Assembly: GCF_003289645.1 (NCBI RefSeq)
Contig: NZ_QLYX01000010.1
Span: 62,001 to 126,000, forward strand
Reading direction: 5' to 3'
Length of the DNA stretch: 64,000 nucleotides
From: Actinomadura craniellae
Lineage (GTDB): Bacteria > Actinomycetota > Actinomycetes > Streptosporangiales > Streptosporangiaceae
Of the stretch, positions 23,871 to 33,882 are shown in pieces; position 1 is the first letter of the stretch; each line of letters opens with the position of its first letter. A program made the translations under genes and the position numbers. The notes beneath the pieces were generated by a model, which saw nothing but the letters and a program-made list of their open reading frames with translations, was not told the DNA's origin and made no database searches.

Positions 23871-25601
23871 TCAGCCGACCGAACGTGCCTTGAACGCCGC
23901 CGTACGCGCCTTCTTGGCCACCTTCCGGTCGGGATGGTGGTCGCCCAGCGCCGCCAGCACCACGACCACCTCCGGGTGATCGACCCGCCACAGGTCCTCG
24001 ATCATCCCGCCCAGCTCGGCCCCGGCCGGGGCATCGGCCAGCACCGCCGCCACTGCCTCGCCGGGCTCGGCCACCTCGAGCATCCCGGCCAGGGTGTCGA
24101 CGAACAGCCACCGCATCTCGCCCGGGTCCGGCTCGGCCACCTCGTAGCCGTGCTCGCGCAGCCAGAGCGCGGCGTACGGCCCCAGCGGCGGCCCGGACGG
24201 CACGGCGCGGACCGCGGGCTCGGCGGGGGCGCCGACCCGGTGCAGCACCGCGGCGGCCAGGTTCCGCGCACCCGGCGTGCCGTCGCGCATGACACCGATC
24301 AGGTCGGCCGCCGCGACGGCCGGGTCGCGGGTCGCCAGCCAGCCGTCGATCTCCTCGTCGGCGGTGTCGTCGTGGTGCCGGCCGAGCCCCTCGACCAGTT
24401 CCGCCGCGGACGCCCCGGCGAGGTCCCCCACCACCGGCGCCGCGAACCCGTCGGCGCGCAGCAGCTCGCGGACGCCCCAGACGCCGAGCGGGGTCAGCAG
24501 GTGGTCACCGTTCCCGGCGCGCCCCACCACGCCCCACCCGGCCAGCGTGCCGAGTTCCCCGTCGAGAGCGGCCACGACGGTCTCGGCCGGCGGGGCGTCG
24601 TACTCCTGGGCGAAGTGCTCCAGCAGCGCCTCGGCCAGCTCGTCCCGGGGCACCGGCTCCGCCCGCTCGTACAGGTGCAGCAGGACGCCGGGCAGCTCGG
24701 CGCGGACGGGCCCGGCCGCCGGGTCGGCGTCCGCGGAGACGGCCGCGTCCAGCAGCCGGAACCAGATCTCGCAGGTGGTCTCGTCGTCGGCACCGGTGAG
24801 CAGGTCCGGGCCCGGCACCACCCGGTCGTCCTCGGCCACCAGCAGCCCGGCGGCGAGCGCGGCGTACCAGATCCGGCGCACCCCGCCCTCCTCCGGGTCG
24901 TCCAGGCCCAGCGCGGCCGCCGCGGCGGCCGCGTCGGCACCGGCGGGCCCGTCCTCCGGGAGCGCCCGCTCCCCCGCCCACCCGGCCAGCCCGGTCGCCG
25001 CCGCGGTCAGGCCCGAGGCGCGGGCGGCGGCGGCCAGCTCGCCGGGCGGCGCCAGCCGGACGGGCGGCACCCACAGGTCCTCGGCCTGCTGGAGATGGCC
25101 GACGGTCCGGGCGAACCGCTCCCGCTCCGGGAGCGCGTCGAACGCCTCGACCCAGCGCTGCACCGCCGCGTCGTCACCGAGATCGACGCCGTCGGCGGTC
25201 ATCATCTCGGCCAGCACCTCGGCCGCGGTCTCCCGCTCGGCCATGTCGATGTCGCCCAGCAGCTCGGTGAACTCAGGCGTCAGGTCGTCGAGCGCGGCCA
25301 GCAGCGCGGCGCCGCGGCCGGCGGGCACCCCGGCGGTCTCGGCCGCATACCCGGCCAGAGAGCGGCCCACCGCGAGGATGCCCGGCGCGTCGTCGGCACC
25401 GGCGATCACCACGTCGGGGAAGACCTGCAGGAACAGCTCCTCGATCACCTCGGGGGTCAGCTCGGCGAGATCCTTCAGGCCGAGCTCGCCCGCGGCCAGC
25501 TCCAGCAGCACCCGGGCGCCCTGGGCGTCGACGGGTTCCTCCCGGCGCGCCGCCCATCGCTCCAGCCCGGCAACGGTCTCGTCCACCCACGCATCGGCCA
25601 C
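23871..25601 (-). CDS. Large acidic protein of unknown function
   Basis: A 576-residue soluble, strongly acidic, Ala/Leu/Asp-rich helical protein without signal peptide or membrane segment. I do not recognise the family. The N-terminal ~200 residues read as helical repeats. Residues ~320-410 look like a winged-helix-type segment (LLTPLGVWGVRELL). The C-terminal ~100 residues resemble HEAT-like helices ending in a basic KVAKKARTAAFKARSVG. The GTG at 25601 lies six bases behind TAGGGT, so the mRNA is leaderless. It is 41 bp downstream of priA on the same strand. Confidence 0.75.
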   Translation of the reverse strand: MADAWVDETVAGLERWAARREEPVDAQGARVLLELAAGELGLKDLAELTPEVIEELFLQVFPDVVIAGADDAPGILAVGRSLAGYAAETAGVPAGRGAALLAALDDLTPEFTELLGDIDMAERETAAEVLAEMMTADGVDLGDDAAVQRWVEAFDALPERERFARTVGHLQQAEDLWVPPVRLAPPGELAAAARASGLTAAATGLAGWAGERALPEDGPAGADAAAAAAALGLDDPEEGGVRRIWYAALAAGLLVAEDDRVVPGPDLLTGADDETTCEIWFRLLDAAVSADADPAAGPVRAELPGVLLHLYERAEPVPRDELAEALLEHFAQEYDAPPAETVVAALDGELGTLAGWGVVGRAGNGDHLLTPLGVWGVRELLRADGFAAPVVGDLAGASAAELVEGLGRHHDDTADEEIDGWLATRDPAVAAADLIGVMRDGTPGARNLAAAVLHRVGAPAEPAVRAVPSGPPLGPYAALWLREHGYEVAEPDPGEMRWLFVDTLAGMLEVAEPGEAVAAVLADAPAGAELGGMIEDLWRVDHPEVVVVLAALGDHHPDRKVAKKARTAAFKARSVG

Positions 25602-25607
25602 CCGAGC

Positions 25608-25613
25608 ACCCTA
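25608..25613 (-). promoter_or_regulatory. -10 element TAGGGT of the acidic-protein gene
   Basis: The hexamer lies six bases upstream of the GTG start at 25601 with no ribosome site between, consistent with a leaderless mRNA. Confidence 0.45.
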
Positions 25614-25642
25614 GGGCACCGGGCGGGTCCGCCGTGGGCCGC

Positions 25643-27679
25643 TCAGATGAGTTCCAGCGGGTCGATCTGGACGCGGACCGCGTCGGGCGCCTTGCGGGCG
25701 CTGCGCACCCCCTGGGCGTCCTTGAGCGCCCGGGCCAGGGTGCGGGCGTCCGGACGGGGCGCCCGCAGCAGCATCCGCTCCCGCCCGTCGGCCGCCGGGA
25801 CCGGGCCCATCGTCTCGACGGCGTCCGGCAGCCGGGCGGTGTCCAGCAGTTCCCGGATCGCCGCCGGGGCACCGGTCAGCGAGGCCATCCGGGCCACCGG
25901 CGGGAAGCCCAGCTCGCGCCGGTCGGCGAGCTCGCGCTCGGCGTGCGTGACCGGATCCCAGCGGATCAGCGCCTGGACGGGGGGCAGCCCGCCGTCGGCG
26001 AGCACCACCACGGGTGCGGCCGGGCGGACCAGCGCGGCGGCGTTCATCCACCGGCGCAGCGCCTCCTCGGCGGCCCGCAGATCGGCCCGGCCCAGCAGCG
26101 CCCAGCCGTCCAGCAGCAGCGCGGCTGCGTAGCCGCCCTCAGCCACCGGCTCGGCCCCCGGGGTGGCCACCACCAGGGCCCGCTCGGCACCGACCTCGGC
26201 GAGCACGCCGTCCCGGCCGGAGGTCCGCACGGTGACGCCGGGGAAGGCCCGGCCCAGCTCCTCGGCCGTGCGGCGGGCCCCGGTCACGACAGCGCGGACC
26301 CGGCCGTCGCCGCACCCGGGGCACCGGCGGTCGCCGGCGATCCGGCCGCACCACCGGCAGTACGGCACGGCGTGCGCGGAGGTGAGCGCCAGCGGGCCCT
26401 GGCAGGCCGCGCACCGGGCGGGCTCGCGGCACCGGGCGCAGGCCAGCGCCGGCAGGTAGCCGCGCCGCGGCACCTGGACCAGCACCGGCCCCTCGGCCAG
26501 CCCGGTCCGCGCGGTGCGGAAGGCCAGGTTCGGCAGCCGCGCGGACCGCGCCGCCTCGTCCCGGGCCAGCTCCGCGTCGTCGCCGGCCGGCCGGACCCGG
26601 GGCATCGCCGCGCGCAGCACGTCGCGGTACGGGACGAGCGGGTGCGCCCAGCCGGTCTCCACCAGGTGGGTGGCGTCGGTGGTGCGGGTCAGCCCGCCGA
26701 TCAGCGCTCCCGCCGCCGACCGGTGGGCGCGCAGCGCCAGGACCTCCCGGGCGTGCGGGTAGGGGGCGTGCGGCTCGGCGTGCACGTCGTCACCGTCGTC
26801 CCACAGCACCACCAGGCCGAGGTCGCGAACGGGGGCGAACATCGCCGCCCGGGTGCCCACCACCGCCCGCGCGGTGCCCCGCAGCACCGCGAGCCACCGG
26901 CGGTACCGGGTCTCCGGGCCGGGTTCGGCCGTCAGCACCACGTGCCCGTCGGAGCCGGCGAGCTCGGCGGTGAGGGCGGCGCCGACGCGGGCGGCGTCCC
27001 GGCCGTCGGCCACCACGACCAGCGCGCCGCGCCCGCTCGCCAGCGTCGCCGCGACGGCGCGGGCGATGGCGGCGGGCCAGTCGGGGTTCGGCATCGCCGT
27101 CCACACGGCGCGCGGCGACCGCCCCTGCGCCAGCGCGGCGAGGAACGACGGGCCCGCCGGGTACGCCTGCCACGGGCCTGGCTCCGCCGGCGGCTCGACG
27201 GGCTCCCCGGCCGGGGCCGGGGCCCGGCCTTCGGCCCGGGCGTGGCGGGGCGGTACGGCCAGCCGCAGGACGTCGGCCAGGGTGCCCGCGTACCGGTCGG
27301 CGACCTCGCGGGCCAGCGCGGTGATCTCCGGAGTCAGCACGGGCTCGGCGGAGACGACGCGCTCCAGGAAGGCCAGCCGGCCCTCGTGGTCGCTCTCGGC
27401 CGCCCGCTCCAGCAGGAAGCCGTCGACGAGCTGCCCGGCGAACCGGACCCGCACCCGGCAGCCGGGCACAGCCCGCTCGTCTAGCCGGTCCGGGACGAGG
27501 TAGTCGAAGGGCCGGTCGAGGTGCGGCAGCGACACGTCCACCGCCACCCGGGCCACCGGCAGCGTCCCGGCGGGCCGGCGGGCCCCCTTCGCGGGCTCCT
27601 TGCGGGCGGGGGCGGCCGGGGGCTCCACCGGGAGGTCATCCATCCCGGGGATCAGGTCAGCCCCGCCGCCGTTCGTCAC
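25643..27679 (-). CDS. priA: Primosomal protein N' (PriA), helicase-inactive actinobacterial form
   Basis: A 678-residue PriA-family protein for replication restart. The N-terminal 3'-DNA-binding domain is clear (VARVAVDVSLPHLDRPFDYL). The Cys-rich zinc-binding region is intact at about residues 405-455 (CARCREPARCAACQG, then CRWCGR and CPGCG). There is no Walker A GKT and the DEEH position reads WDDGDD, so ATP hydrolysis looks lost, as known for actinobacterial PriA. The GTG at 27679 and an ATG at 27643 are both possible starts. It sits downstream of metK and coaBC, as in related genomes. Confidence 0.92.
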   Translation of the reverse strand: MTNGGGADLIPGMDDLPVEPPAAPARKEPAKGARRPAGTLPVARVAVDVSLPHLDRPFDYLVPDRLDERAVPGCRVRVRFAGQLVDGFLLERAAESDHEGRLAFLERVVSAEPVLTPEITALAREVADRYAGTLADVLRLAVPPRHARAEGRAPAPAGEPVEPPAEPGPWQAYPAGPSFLAALAQGRSPRAVWTAMPNPDWPAAIARAVAATLASGRGALVVVADGRDAARVGAALTAELAGSDGHVVLTAEPGPETRYRRWLAVLRGTARAVVGTRAAMFAPVRDLGLVVLWDDGDDVHAEPHAPYPHAREVLALRAHRSAAGALIGGLTRTTDATHLVETGWAHPLVPYRDVLRAAMPRVRPAGDDAELARDEAARSARLPNLAFRTARTGLAEGPVLVQVPRRGYLPALACARCREPARCAACQGPLALTSAHAVPYCRWCGRIAGDRRCPGCGDGRVRAVVTGARRTAEELGRAFPGVTVRTSGRDGVLAEVGAERALVVATPGAEPVAEGGYAAALLLDGWALLGRADLRAAEEALRRWMNAAALVRPAAPVVVLADGGLPPVQALIRWDPVTHAERELADRRELGFPPVARMASLTGAPAAIRELLDTARLPDAVETMGPVPAADGRERMLLRAPRPDARTLARALKDAQGVRSARKAPDAVRVQIDPLELI

Positions 27680-27714
27680 CTCCCCGTCCTACCAGACGGC
27701 GCCGACCGCGCGGG

Positions 27715-30057
27715 TCAGGGCGCGAAGTCGCAGGGCGGCAGTTCGGGCACCTCCCGGCCCGCCCAGGTGGCGGACACGAAAGACGCCGGGAACCAGCCCC
27801 AGCCCTCGTTCTCGTACTGGTCGTCGCCCTGGGTGTAGAGCCAGGTCCCGGGCCGGCCATCAGGGTCGGGGCCGCCGGGGAGCTGGCAGGCGAACCAGTT
27901 CTCGGCCGCCGACAGGTAGCCGGTGGCCGGACCGGTGGCGGGGGTCCGGTAGACCCGGCCGCGGCGCTCCGTCGGGCAGGTCCAGGTGGCGAACGTCCGG
28001 CCCTGCGGGTCGGTGACGTCGCGGTCCCGCCGCTCGCAGCGCAGCGCGCTCACCGTGGGGGTCGGGCCGGCGAGGGGGCTGGCGGCGGTGCTTGTGCCAG
28101 GACTCGTGACAGGGCTCGCGGCGGGCGACGAGGTGCCGGGCGGCTCCGGGGCGGCGGTCGCCGGCGGGGGCGCGGCGGCGAACCGGGCGGCGGCGGCCGT
28201 ACCCGCGGCGATCACCAGCGCGAGGGGCAGCACCACCGCGACGGCGAACCAGGGCCAGCCCCGGGGGCCGGGCCCCGCCGGGTCGGGCCGGTACCGGAAG
28301 TACCCCCACACCAGCACCGAGACGGTTCCGAACACCGCGAACAGCCCCAGCCCGCGCAGCAGGTCGGCGCCGCGCGCCGTGCCCTCGGCATGCTTGAAGA
28401 CCAGCACGTAGAAGAAGATCAGCAGCCCGGTGCCGTAGACCAGCGCCCACGCCGCGCGGCTCCAGGCGAACAGCCGCTGCCCGTCCAGGAACCGGAACGG
28501 CAGCAACCCGAAGACGATCCCCTGGACGCCGGTGACGAAGGTCGTCAGCAGCACCGCGTCGGCCAGCCGCAGCCAGATCGCGGCGTCCTCGCGGGTGGCC
28601 GCCGGGTGCACCTTGTCCAGCACCAGGTAGGCGACCACGCTCAGCAGCAGCACCGAGATCGCCCCGACCAGCACGGCCGCCCCGCCGCGTTCGGCGGTCA
28701 GGCCGCGTTCCCGGTCGCGCCGGCCCTCCCGCAGCACCACGAACCCGGCGATCAGGCCGTAGACGTAGCCCGGCCGGAAGTCCGCCAGCCGGGAGACGGC
28801 GGCGCACAGCACGGCGAGGGCGGCCGCCCAGCCCAGCACCGCGAGCGCGCCCCGGGTGTCGGAGAACAGCCGGGCGAAGACCTCGATCGTCCACGAGTAC
28901 GCCAGGGTGACCAGGGGGATCGCCGCCAGGAACCCGGCGAACAGCACCAGGGCGTCCGTTCCGGCCGTCGTGACGTTGGCGTCGACCAGGACGGTGAGCC
29001 CGGCCGTCAGCACGCAGAACAGCGCGAACACCACCGGCCCGGGCAGCCGGCCGGAGCGCGGGCGCGGCTGCGGCGGCCGGCGCAGCAGGGCGCGCAGCCG
29101 CCGCCGGATCTCCTCCTCGTGCTCGTCGAGCGTCTGGTTGAACGGCTGGGACGGGAACCCGATCAGCAGCAGGAGCACCGCCATGGCGCCCAGGCTCAGC
29201 CCGCCCGTCACGGGGTCGGCGGGCAGGTCCGACAGGGTGGGCACCGAGTGCAGCACGACCGACCGGGACGGGTCCACGGAGGGCTGGGACGGGGCGGCCC
29301 GCCGGGGCGGCGGGGTGGCGAACCCGTTGCGGATCGGCACGGTCTGGCTCCGGCCGCCCGCCCGCACGGTCAGCACGCGCAGGCCCCGGCCGGTGCCGGC
29401 GGGCAGGCGTACGGACATCAGCCCGTCCCGCTCGCCGGGCACGACCTGGGCCGGGCGGCCGTCCACCTCGGCGGTGACGTCCTGGGTGCGGACCTGCGCC
29501 GGCTGGTTGTAGAGCGCCCTGATGTCCCCGACCCGGACCAGGCCGTTCTCCGCCACGGTGCTCACCTCGACCGGGAGCGTGTTCCCGTGTCCCCCGTAGG
29601 GGACGGCCCGGTCGATGACCGTCCGCCAGGTGCCGGAGCGGTCGGCGCAGTCCAGCCGCAGCGGTAAGGAGGTCGGGGCGGGCTGCCCGGGGCGGGCCAG
29701 GACGTCGATCAGCAGGTCGTCGGGGCCGGCGTACTCGACGCCGGCGGGGTAGACCTCCGTCGGGTCGGTGCCCGGGGGCGTGGGGTACACCCGCTCTCCG
29801 GCGACGAAGATCCGGATTCCCCTGGACCGCCGCGGATCGGGGCCGGTGACGCCGGCGGGCAGGGCACATTCGGTCGCGTCCCGCACCGTCACCAGCACGT
29901 AGGGCGCTCCGGGGTCGCCGCTGGCGGCGGCCCCGCCGGTGCCTGCGTAGCCGCGCACCTGGGGGTCGGCCGCCCCCGCGGGCGCGGACCATGCCGGGAG
30001 GGCGAGGCAGGCGGCCAGGAACAGCACGCCGCCGGCCCGCCGCATCGCGCCACGCAT
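27715..30057 (-). CDS. Large multi-pass membrane protein with extracytoplasmic N-terminus
   Basis: A ~780-residue protein of unknown function. A signal peptide (LFLAACLALPAWSAPAGA) leads to an exported beta-rich region of about 250 residues with IPT/Ig-like character. Around ten membrane helices follow, at roughly residues 285-610. The C-terminal ~130 residues are again outside, with a Pro/Thr/Ser-rich linker and an SH3-like end containing paired Trp and Cys (WTYL-like, GWGWFP). The ATG at 30057 follows GAAGGG; an ATG at 30045 is possible. It stands alone between priA and metK. A role in envelope sensing or transport is possible but unproven. Confidence 0.8.
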   Translation of the reverse strand: MRGAMRRAGGVLFLAACLALPAWSAPAGAADPQVRGYAGTGGAAASGDPGAPYVLVTVRDATECALPAGVTGPDPRRSRGIRIFVAGERVYPTPPGTDPTEVYPAGVEYAGPDDLLIDVLARPGQPAPTSLPLRLDCADRSGTWRTVIDRAVPYGGHGNTLPVEVSTVAENGLVRVGDIRALYNQPAQVRTQDVTAEVDGRPAQVVPGERDGLMSVRLPAGTGRGLRVLTVRAGGRSQTVPIRNGFATPPPRRAAPSQPSVDPSRSVVLHSVPTLSDLPADPVTGGLSLGAMAVLLLLIGFPSQPFNQTLDEHEEEIRRRLRALLRRPPQPRPRSGRLPGPVVFALFCVLTAGLTVLVDANVTTAGTDALVLFAGFLAAIPLVTLAYSWTIEVFARLFSDTRGALAVLGWAAALAVLCAAVSRLADFRPGYVYGLIAGFVVLREGRRDRERGLTAERGGAAVLVGAISVLLLSVVAYLVLDKVHPAATREDAAIWLRLADAVLLTTFVTGVQGIVFGLLPFRFLDGQRLFAWSRAAWALVYGTGLLIFFYVLVFKHAEGTARGADLLRGLGLFAVFGTVSVLVWGYFRYRPDPAGPGPRGWPWFAVAVVLPLALVIAAGTAAAARFAAAPPPATAAPEPPGTSSPAASPVTSPGTSTAASPLAGPTPTVSALRCERRDRDVTDPQGRTFATWTCPTERRGRVYRTPATGPATGYLSAAENWFACQLPGGPDPDGRPGTWLYTQGDDQYENEGWGWFPASFVSATWAGREVPELPPCDFAP

Positions 30058-30213
30058 CAGGCTTCGTCCCTTCGCCCCGGAGCCGGCGCCTCCGCCGACA
30101 TCCTGGGATAACCGCGACAAAGCTCTCCGTTCCACGTCCGACTCCACATATGGCCGAACGGTAAGAGGACGGTATCCGCCGGGAAAGGCCCACCCGACTT
30201 CGCCGCAGCACGC

Positions 30214-30242
30214 CGAGGGCCCCGGCGATGCCGGGGCCCTCG
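30214..30242 (-). terminator. Terminator of metK
   Basis: CGAGGGCCCCGGC (30214-30226) pairs perfectly with 30230-30242 over a three-base loop, 15 bp beyond the metK stop on the minus strand. Confidence 0.75.
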
Positions 30243-30257
30243 ACGAAAAGGCGCGTG

Positions 30258-31451
30258 TTACAGGCCGGCGGCGGTGCGCAGCGCCTCGGCGCGGTCGGTG
30301 GACTCCCAGGAGAAGTCGGGCTCGGAACGGCCGAAGTGACCGTACGCGGCAGTCTTCTGGTAGATCGGGCGCAGCAGGTCCAGGTCGCGGACGATCGCGG
30401 CCGGACGCAGGTCGAAGACCGTCAGCACGGCCTGCTGGATCTTCTCCACCGGCAGCTTCTCGGTGCCGAAGGTCTCGACGAACACGCCCACCGGGTGCGC
30501 CTTGCCGATGGCATAGGCGACCTGGACCTCGGCGCGGTCGGCCAGGCCCGCGGCGACGATGTTCTTGGCCACCCAGCGCATCGCGTACGCGGCCGAGCGG
30601 TCGACCTTGGACGGGTCCTTGCCGGAGAACGCGCCGCCGCCGTGCCGGGCCATGCCGCCGTAGGTGTCCACGATGATCTTGCGGCCGGTCAGGCCCGCGT
30701 CGCCCATCGGGCCACCGATCTCGAACCGGCCGGTCGGGTTGACCAGCAGCCGGTAGCCGTCGGAGGAGAGGTCGAACTCGGCGAGCACCGGGTCGACCAC
30801 GTGCTCCTTGATGTCCGGGGTGAGCAGTTCCTTCAGGTCGATGTCGGGCGCGTGCTGGCTGGACACGACCACGGTGTCGAGGCGGACCGCCCGGTCGCCG
30901 TCGTACTCGATGGTGACCTGGGTCTTGCCGTCCGGGCGCAGGTAGGCCACCGTGCCCTCCTTGCGGACGGCCGACAGCCGCTGGGCGAGCCGGTGTGCCA
31001 GGGTGATCGGCAGCGGCATCAGCTCGGGCGTCTCGTTGGTGGCGTAGCCGAACATCAGGCCCTGGTCGCCGGCGCCCTGCCGGTCGAGGTCGTCCTGGCC
31101 CTCACCCTCGCGGGTCTCGTAGGCGTCGTCGACCCCCTGGGCGATGTCGGGCGACTGCGCGCCGATCGACACCGACACCCCGCAGGAGTGACCGTCGAAC
31201 CCCTTCTGGGACGAGTCGTAGCCGATCTCCAGGATCTTCTCCCGGATGACCCCCGGGATGTCCACATAGGTCTCGGTGGTCACCTCGCCGGCCACGTGCA
31301 CCTGGCCGGTGGTGATCATGGTCTCGACGGCGACCCGGCTCTTCGAGTCATCCTTGAGCATCGCGTCGAGGATCGCGTCACTGATCTGGTCCGCGATCTT
31401 GTCGGGGTGGCCCTCGGTAACGGACTCTGAGGTGAACAGGCGACGGGACAC
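30258..31451 (-). CDS. metK: S-adenosylmethionine synthase
   Basis: A 397-residue enzyme making SAM from methionine and ATP. Signature sequences are present: [13 protein letters not shown] at the N-terminus, [12 protein letters not shown] and [19 protein letters not shown] (phosphate-binding P-loop). The GTG at 31451 has AAGGAG nine bases upstream. The 184 bp before it carry no recognisable SAM riboswitch. It lies downstream of coaBC and upstream of the membrane protein and priA. Confidence 0.98.
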   Translation of the reverse strand: MSRRLFTSESVTEGHPDKIADQISDAILDAMLKDDSKSRVAVETMITTGQVHVAGEVTTETYVDIPGVIREKILEIGYDSSQKGFDGHSCGVSVSIGAQSPDIAQGVDDAYETREGEGQDDLDRQGAGDQGLMFGYATNETPELMPLPITLAHRLAQRLSAVRKEGTVAYLRPDGKTQVTIEYDGDRAVRLDTVVVSSQHAPDIDLKELLTPDIKEHVVDPVLAEFDLSSDGYRLLVNPTGRFEIGGPMGDAGLTGRKIIVDTYGGMARHGGGAFSGKDPSKVDRSAAYAMRWVAKNIVAAGLADRAEVQVAYAIGKAHPVGVFVETFGTEKLPVEKIQQAVLTVFDLRPAAIVRDLDLLRPIYQKTAAYGHFGRSEPDFSWESTDRAEALRTAAGL

Positions 31452-31635
31452 GTACGTGCACTCCTTGCAGCGGCTGCTGACTGAATCAAGTAGCAGGATG
31501 GACTATTACCACCAAGGGGGGCCAACCGGCGCAGCACACGGCCCCGGCTGGTCCGGCGTTCCGGGCGAGTCTATCCAGATCCCGCTCGACGCCTGAGCAC
31601 CTTCACCCGCGCACCCGCCCGGACCGGACGGCCGG

Positions 31636-32829
31636 TCACTCCAGCCGGGCCGCAACGAGGTCCCACACCACATCGGCGAGCGCCTCCTTGGGGCCGCGCG
31701 GCACCTCGACCGGAGCCGCGTCCGCGGTGAGCACGACGGCCGCGTTGTCGGGCCGCCCGAAGGCGAGGTCGGCGCCCACCTGGTTCACCACGAGCATGTC
31801 ACAGCCCTTGCGGGCGAGCTTCGCCCGGCCGTGTTCGAGCACGTTGTCGGTCTCTGCCGCAAAGCCGACGATCACCTGGCCCGCACCGCGCCGGCGGACC
31901 AGTTCGGCCAGGATGTCGGGGTTCTTGACCAGCCGGATCGGCTCCGGCTCGGCCGACTCACTCTTCTTGATCTTGAAGTCGCGGTAGTCGGCGGGGCGGA
32001 AGTCGGCCACCGCGGCGGTCATCACCACGACGTCCGCGCCGTCGGCCGCCTCGATCATCGCCTTGCGCAGTTCCTCGGCCGAGGACGCCCGGACGGTCTG
32101 CGTCCCCGCCGGGTCCGGCAGCGCCACGTTGGCCGACACCAGGGTCACCCGGGCGCCGCGGGCCGCCGCCGTGCGGGCCAGCGCGTACCCCTGCAGCCCG
32201 GAGGAGCGGTTGCCGATGAAGCGCACCGGGTCGATCGCCTCCCGGGTGCCGCCGGCCGAGATCACCACGCGCCGTCCGGCCAGATCGCCGGGCAGGTCAC
32301 CGCGGGTCAGCACCCGCCGGGCCACCTCGAACAGCTCCGCCGGCTCGGGCAGCCGGCCGGGGCCGCTGTCGGCCCCGGTGAGCCGCCCGGAGGCGGGCTC
32401 GACGACGACCGCGCCGCGCGAGCGCAGCGTCTCGACATTGGCCCGGGTGGCCGGGTGCTCCCACATCTCGGTGTGCATCGCCGGCGCGAACACCACCGGG
32501 CAGCGGGCGGTGAGCAGCGTGTTGGTGAGCAGGTCGCCGGCCAGCCCGTGCGCCGCCTTGGCGAGCAGGTCGGCGGTGGCCGGGGCGACGAACACCAGGT
32601 CGGCCTGCTGGCCCAGCCGGACGTGCGGGACCTCGGAGACCCCGTCCCAGACCTCGGTGGCGACCGGGTGTCCCGACAGCGCGGCCCAGGTGGGCTCGCC
32701 GACGAAGCGCAGCGCGTCGGCGGTCGGCACCACGTGCACGTCATGACCGGATTCGGTCATCCGACGGAGCAGGTCGCACACCTTGTACGCGGCGATACCG
32801 GCGCCCACGCCCAGCACGATCCGGCTCAT
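31636..32829 (-). CDS. coaBC: Phosphopantothenoylcysteine decarboxylase / phosphopantothenate-cysteine ligase
   Basis: A 397-residue bifunctional coenzyme A biosynthesis enzyme. The N-terminal flavin-dependent decarboxylase (residues 1-180) has GVGAGIAAYK, the catalytic His in EVPHVRLG and APAMHTEMWEHPA, with His where Asn is common in the PxMNxxMW motif. The C-terminal ligase (185-397) has ISAGGTREAIDPVRFIGN and DFKIKK. It lies 75 bp after rpoZ in the conserved gmk-rpoZ-coaBC-metK order. Confidence 0.97.
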   Translation of the reverse strand: MSRIVLGVGAGIAAYKVCDLLRRMTESGHDVHVVPTADALRFVGEPTWAALSGHPVATEVWDGVSEVPHVRLGQQADLVFVAPATADLLAKAAHGLAGDLLTNTLLTARCPVVFAPAMHTEMWEHPATRANVETLRSRGAVVVEPASGRLTGADSGPGRLPEPAELFEVARRVLTRGDLPGDLAGRRVVISAGGTREAIDPVRFIGNRSSGLQGYALARTAAARGARVTLVSANVALPDPAGTQTVRASSAEELRKAMIEAADGADVVVMTAAVADFRPADYRDFKIKKSESAEPEPIRLVKNPDILAELVRRRGAGQVIVGFAAETDNVLEHGRAKLARKGCDMLVVNQVGADLAFGRPDNAAVVLTADAAPVEVPRGPKEALADVVWDLVAARLE

Positions 32830-32904
32830 CGCGCCTCCTCAGGCTCGCTCACGCCGCGCACACTACAAGCCTCCCGCGCATGGGGAGGTACCGGGGTGCT
32901 GCGG

Positions 32905-33159
32905 TCAGCCCTCGATGGGCTCGGAGTTGAGCAGGCCCTCGCGCGTCTCGCGCAGCGCGATCGACAGCGGCTTCTCCTGAACCTGGGTCTCGACCAACGG
33001 GCCAACGTACTCCAGCAGGCCCTCACCGAGCTGCGCGTAGTAGGCGTTGATCTGCCGAGCCCGCTTGGCCGCGATGCTCACGAGGCTGTACTTGCTGTCG
33101 ACGACCTCGAGGAGCTCGTCGATCGACGGGTTGGTGATGCCTTCGACACTGGCTGCCAC
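32905..33159 (-). CDS. rpoZ: RNA polymerase omega subunit
   Basis: An 84-residue omega subunit that helps assemble beta' of RNA polymerase. It matches the actinobacterial sequence pattern [40 protein letters not shown] and [11 protein letters not shown]. The GTG at 33159 is preferred because GAGAGG lies seven bases upstream and the protein then matches the family length; an ATG at 33174 would add five residues. It follows gmk by 30 bp. Confidence 0.96.
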   Translation of the reverse strand: MAASVEGITNPSIDELLEVVDSKYSLVSIAAKRARQINAYYAQLGEGLLEYVGPLVETQVQEKPLSIALRETREGLLNSEPIEG

Positions 33160-33189
33160 GCCGCGGCCTCTCATCGGGTGAATTTCGGG

Positions 33190-33882
33190 TCACTGAACAG
33201 CCATCAAGGCTACCAGCTCATGGCATACGTCCTGGACGGACGTGTTGACCAGGGTGACGTCGAACTCCTTTTCGGCGGCCAGTTCGACCTGGGCCGCGTC
33301 GAGCCGGCGTTCGATCACCTCGGGGGGTTCGGTGCCGCGCCCGACGAGGCGGCGCACCAGTTCCTCCCATGACGGCGGCGCCAGGAAGATCAGCTGTGCC
33401 CGGGGCATGCTGCGGCGCACCTGGCGGGCGCCTTGTAGGTCGATTTCGAGCAGCACGGGAACGCCCTCGGCGAGCCTTTCCTCGACCGGCCGGCGGGGGG
33501 TGCCGTAGCGATTACCGGCGAACTCGGCCCATTCCAGCAACTCCCCTTCGGCGACGAGCCGGTCGAAACCGGCGTCGTCGACGAAGAAGTACTGCACCCC
33601 GTGCGTTTCGCCCGGCCGGGGCCGCCGGGTGGTCACCGAGACCGACAGCCACACCTGCGGGTGGGCTCGTCGGATCTCGGCGACGACCGTACTCTTGCCG
33701 ACGCCTGACGGCCCTGACAGAACCGTGAGGCGCCGAGGAGAGAGCTCAGCGCTGGAGCCGCCCGGTGCCGGAGAAGCACCGGAGCGGGGCGAGGTGGTGC
33801 CGGCCGGCGAGGGTACGCCGGAACCGGCCGCGACGGCTGCACCGTCGCGCCCGCCCGTGGGTCGCTCGTCAGCGGGTTGCAC
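33190..33882 (-). CDS. gmk: Guanylate kinase
   Basis: A ~230-residue enzyme converting GMP to GDP. The P-loop [10 protein letters not shown] begins near residue 48, followed by [20 protein letters not shown] and the GMP-binding [16 protein letters not shown]. About 40 Pro/Ser/Ala-rich residues precede the domain, making it longer than usual. The GTG at 33882 overlaps the mihF end by 14 bases and is the best start found, though its ribosome site is weak. It is translated with mihF and rpoZ. Confidence 0.93.
   Translation of the reverse strand: MQPADERPTGGRDGAAVAAGSGVPSPAGTTSPRSGASPAPGGSSAELSPRRLTVLSGPSGVGKSTVVAEIRRAHPQVWLSVSVTTRRPRPGETHGVQYFFVDDAGFDRLVAEGELLEWAEFAGNRYGTPRRPVEERLAEGVPVLLEIDLQGARQVRRSMPRAQLIFLAPPSWEELVRRLVGRGTEPPEVIERRLDAAQVELAAEKEFDVTLVNTSVQDVCHELVALMAVQ

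Noticed and set aside
31452-31635. Search for a SAM riboswitch ahead of metK
   Set aside because: No conserved SAM aptamer core was seen on the minus strand; only a Shine-Dalgarno and unstructured GC-rich sequence.
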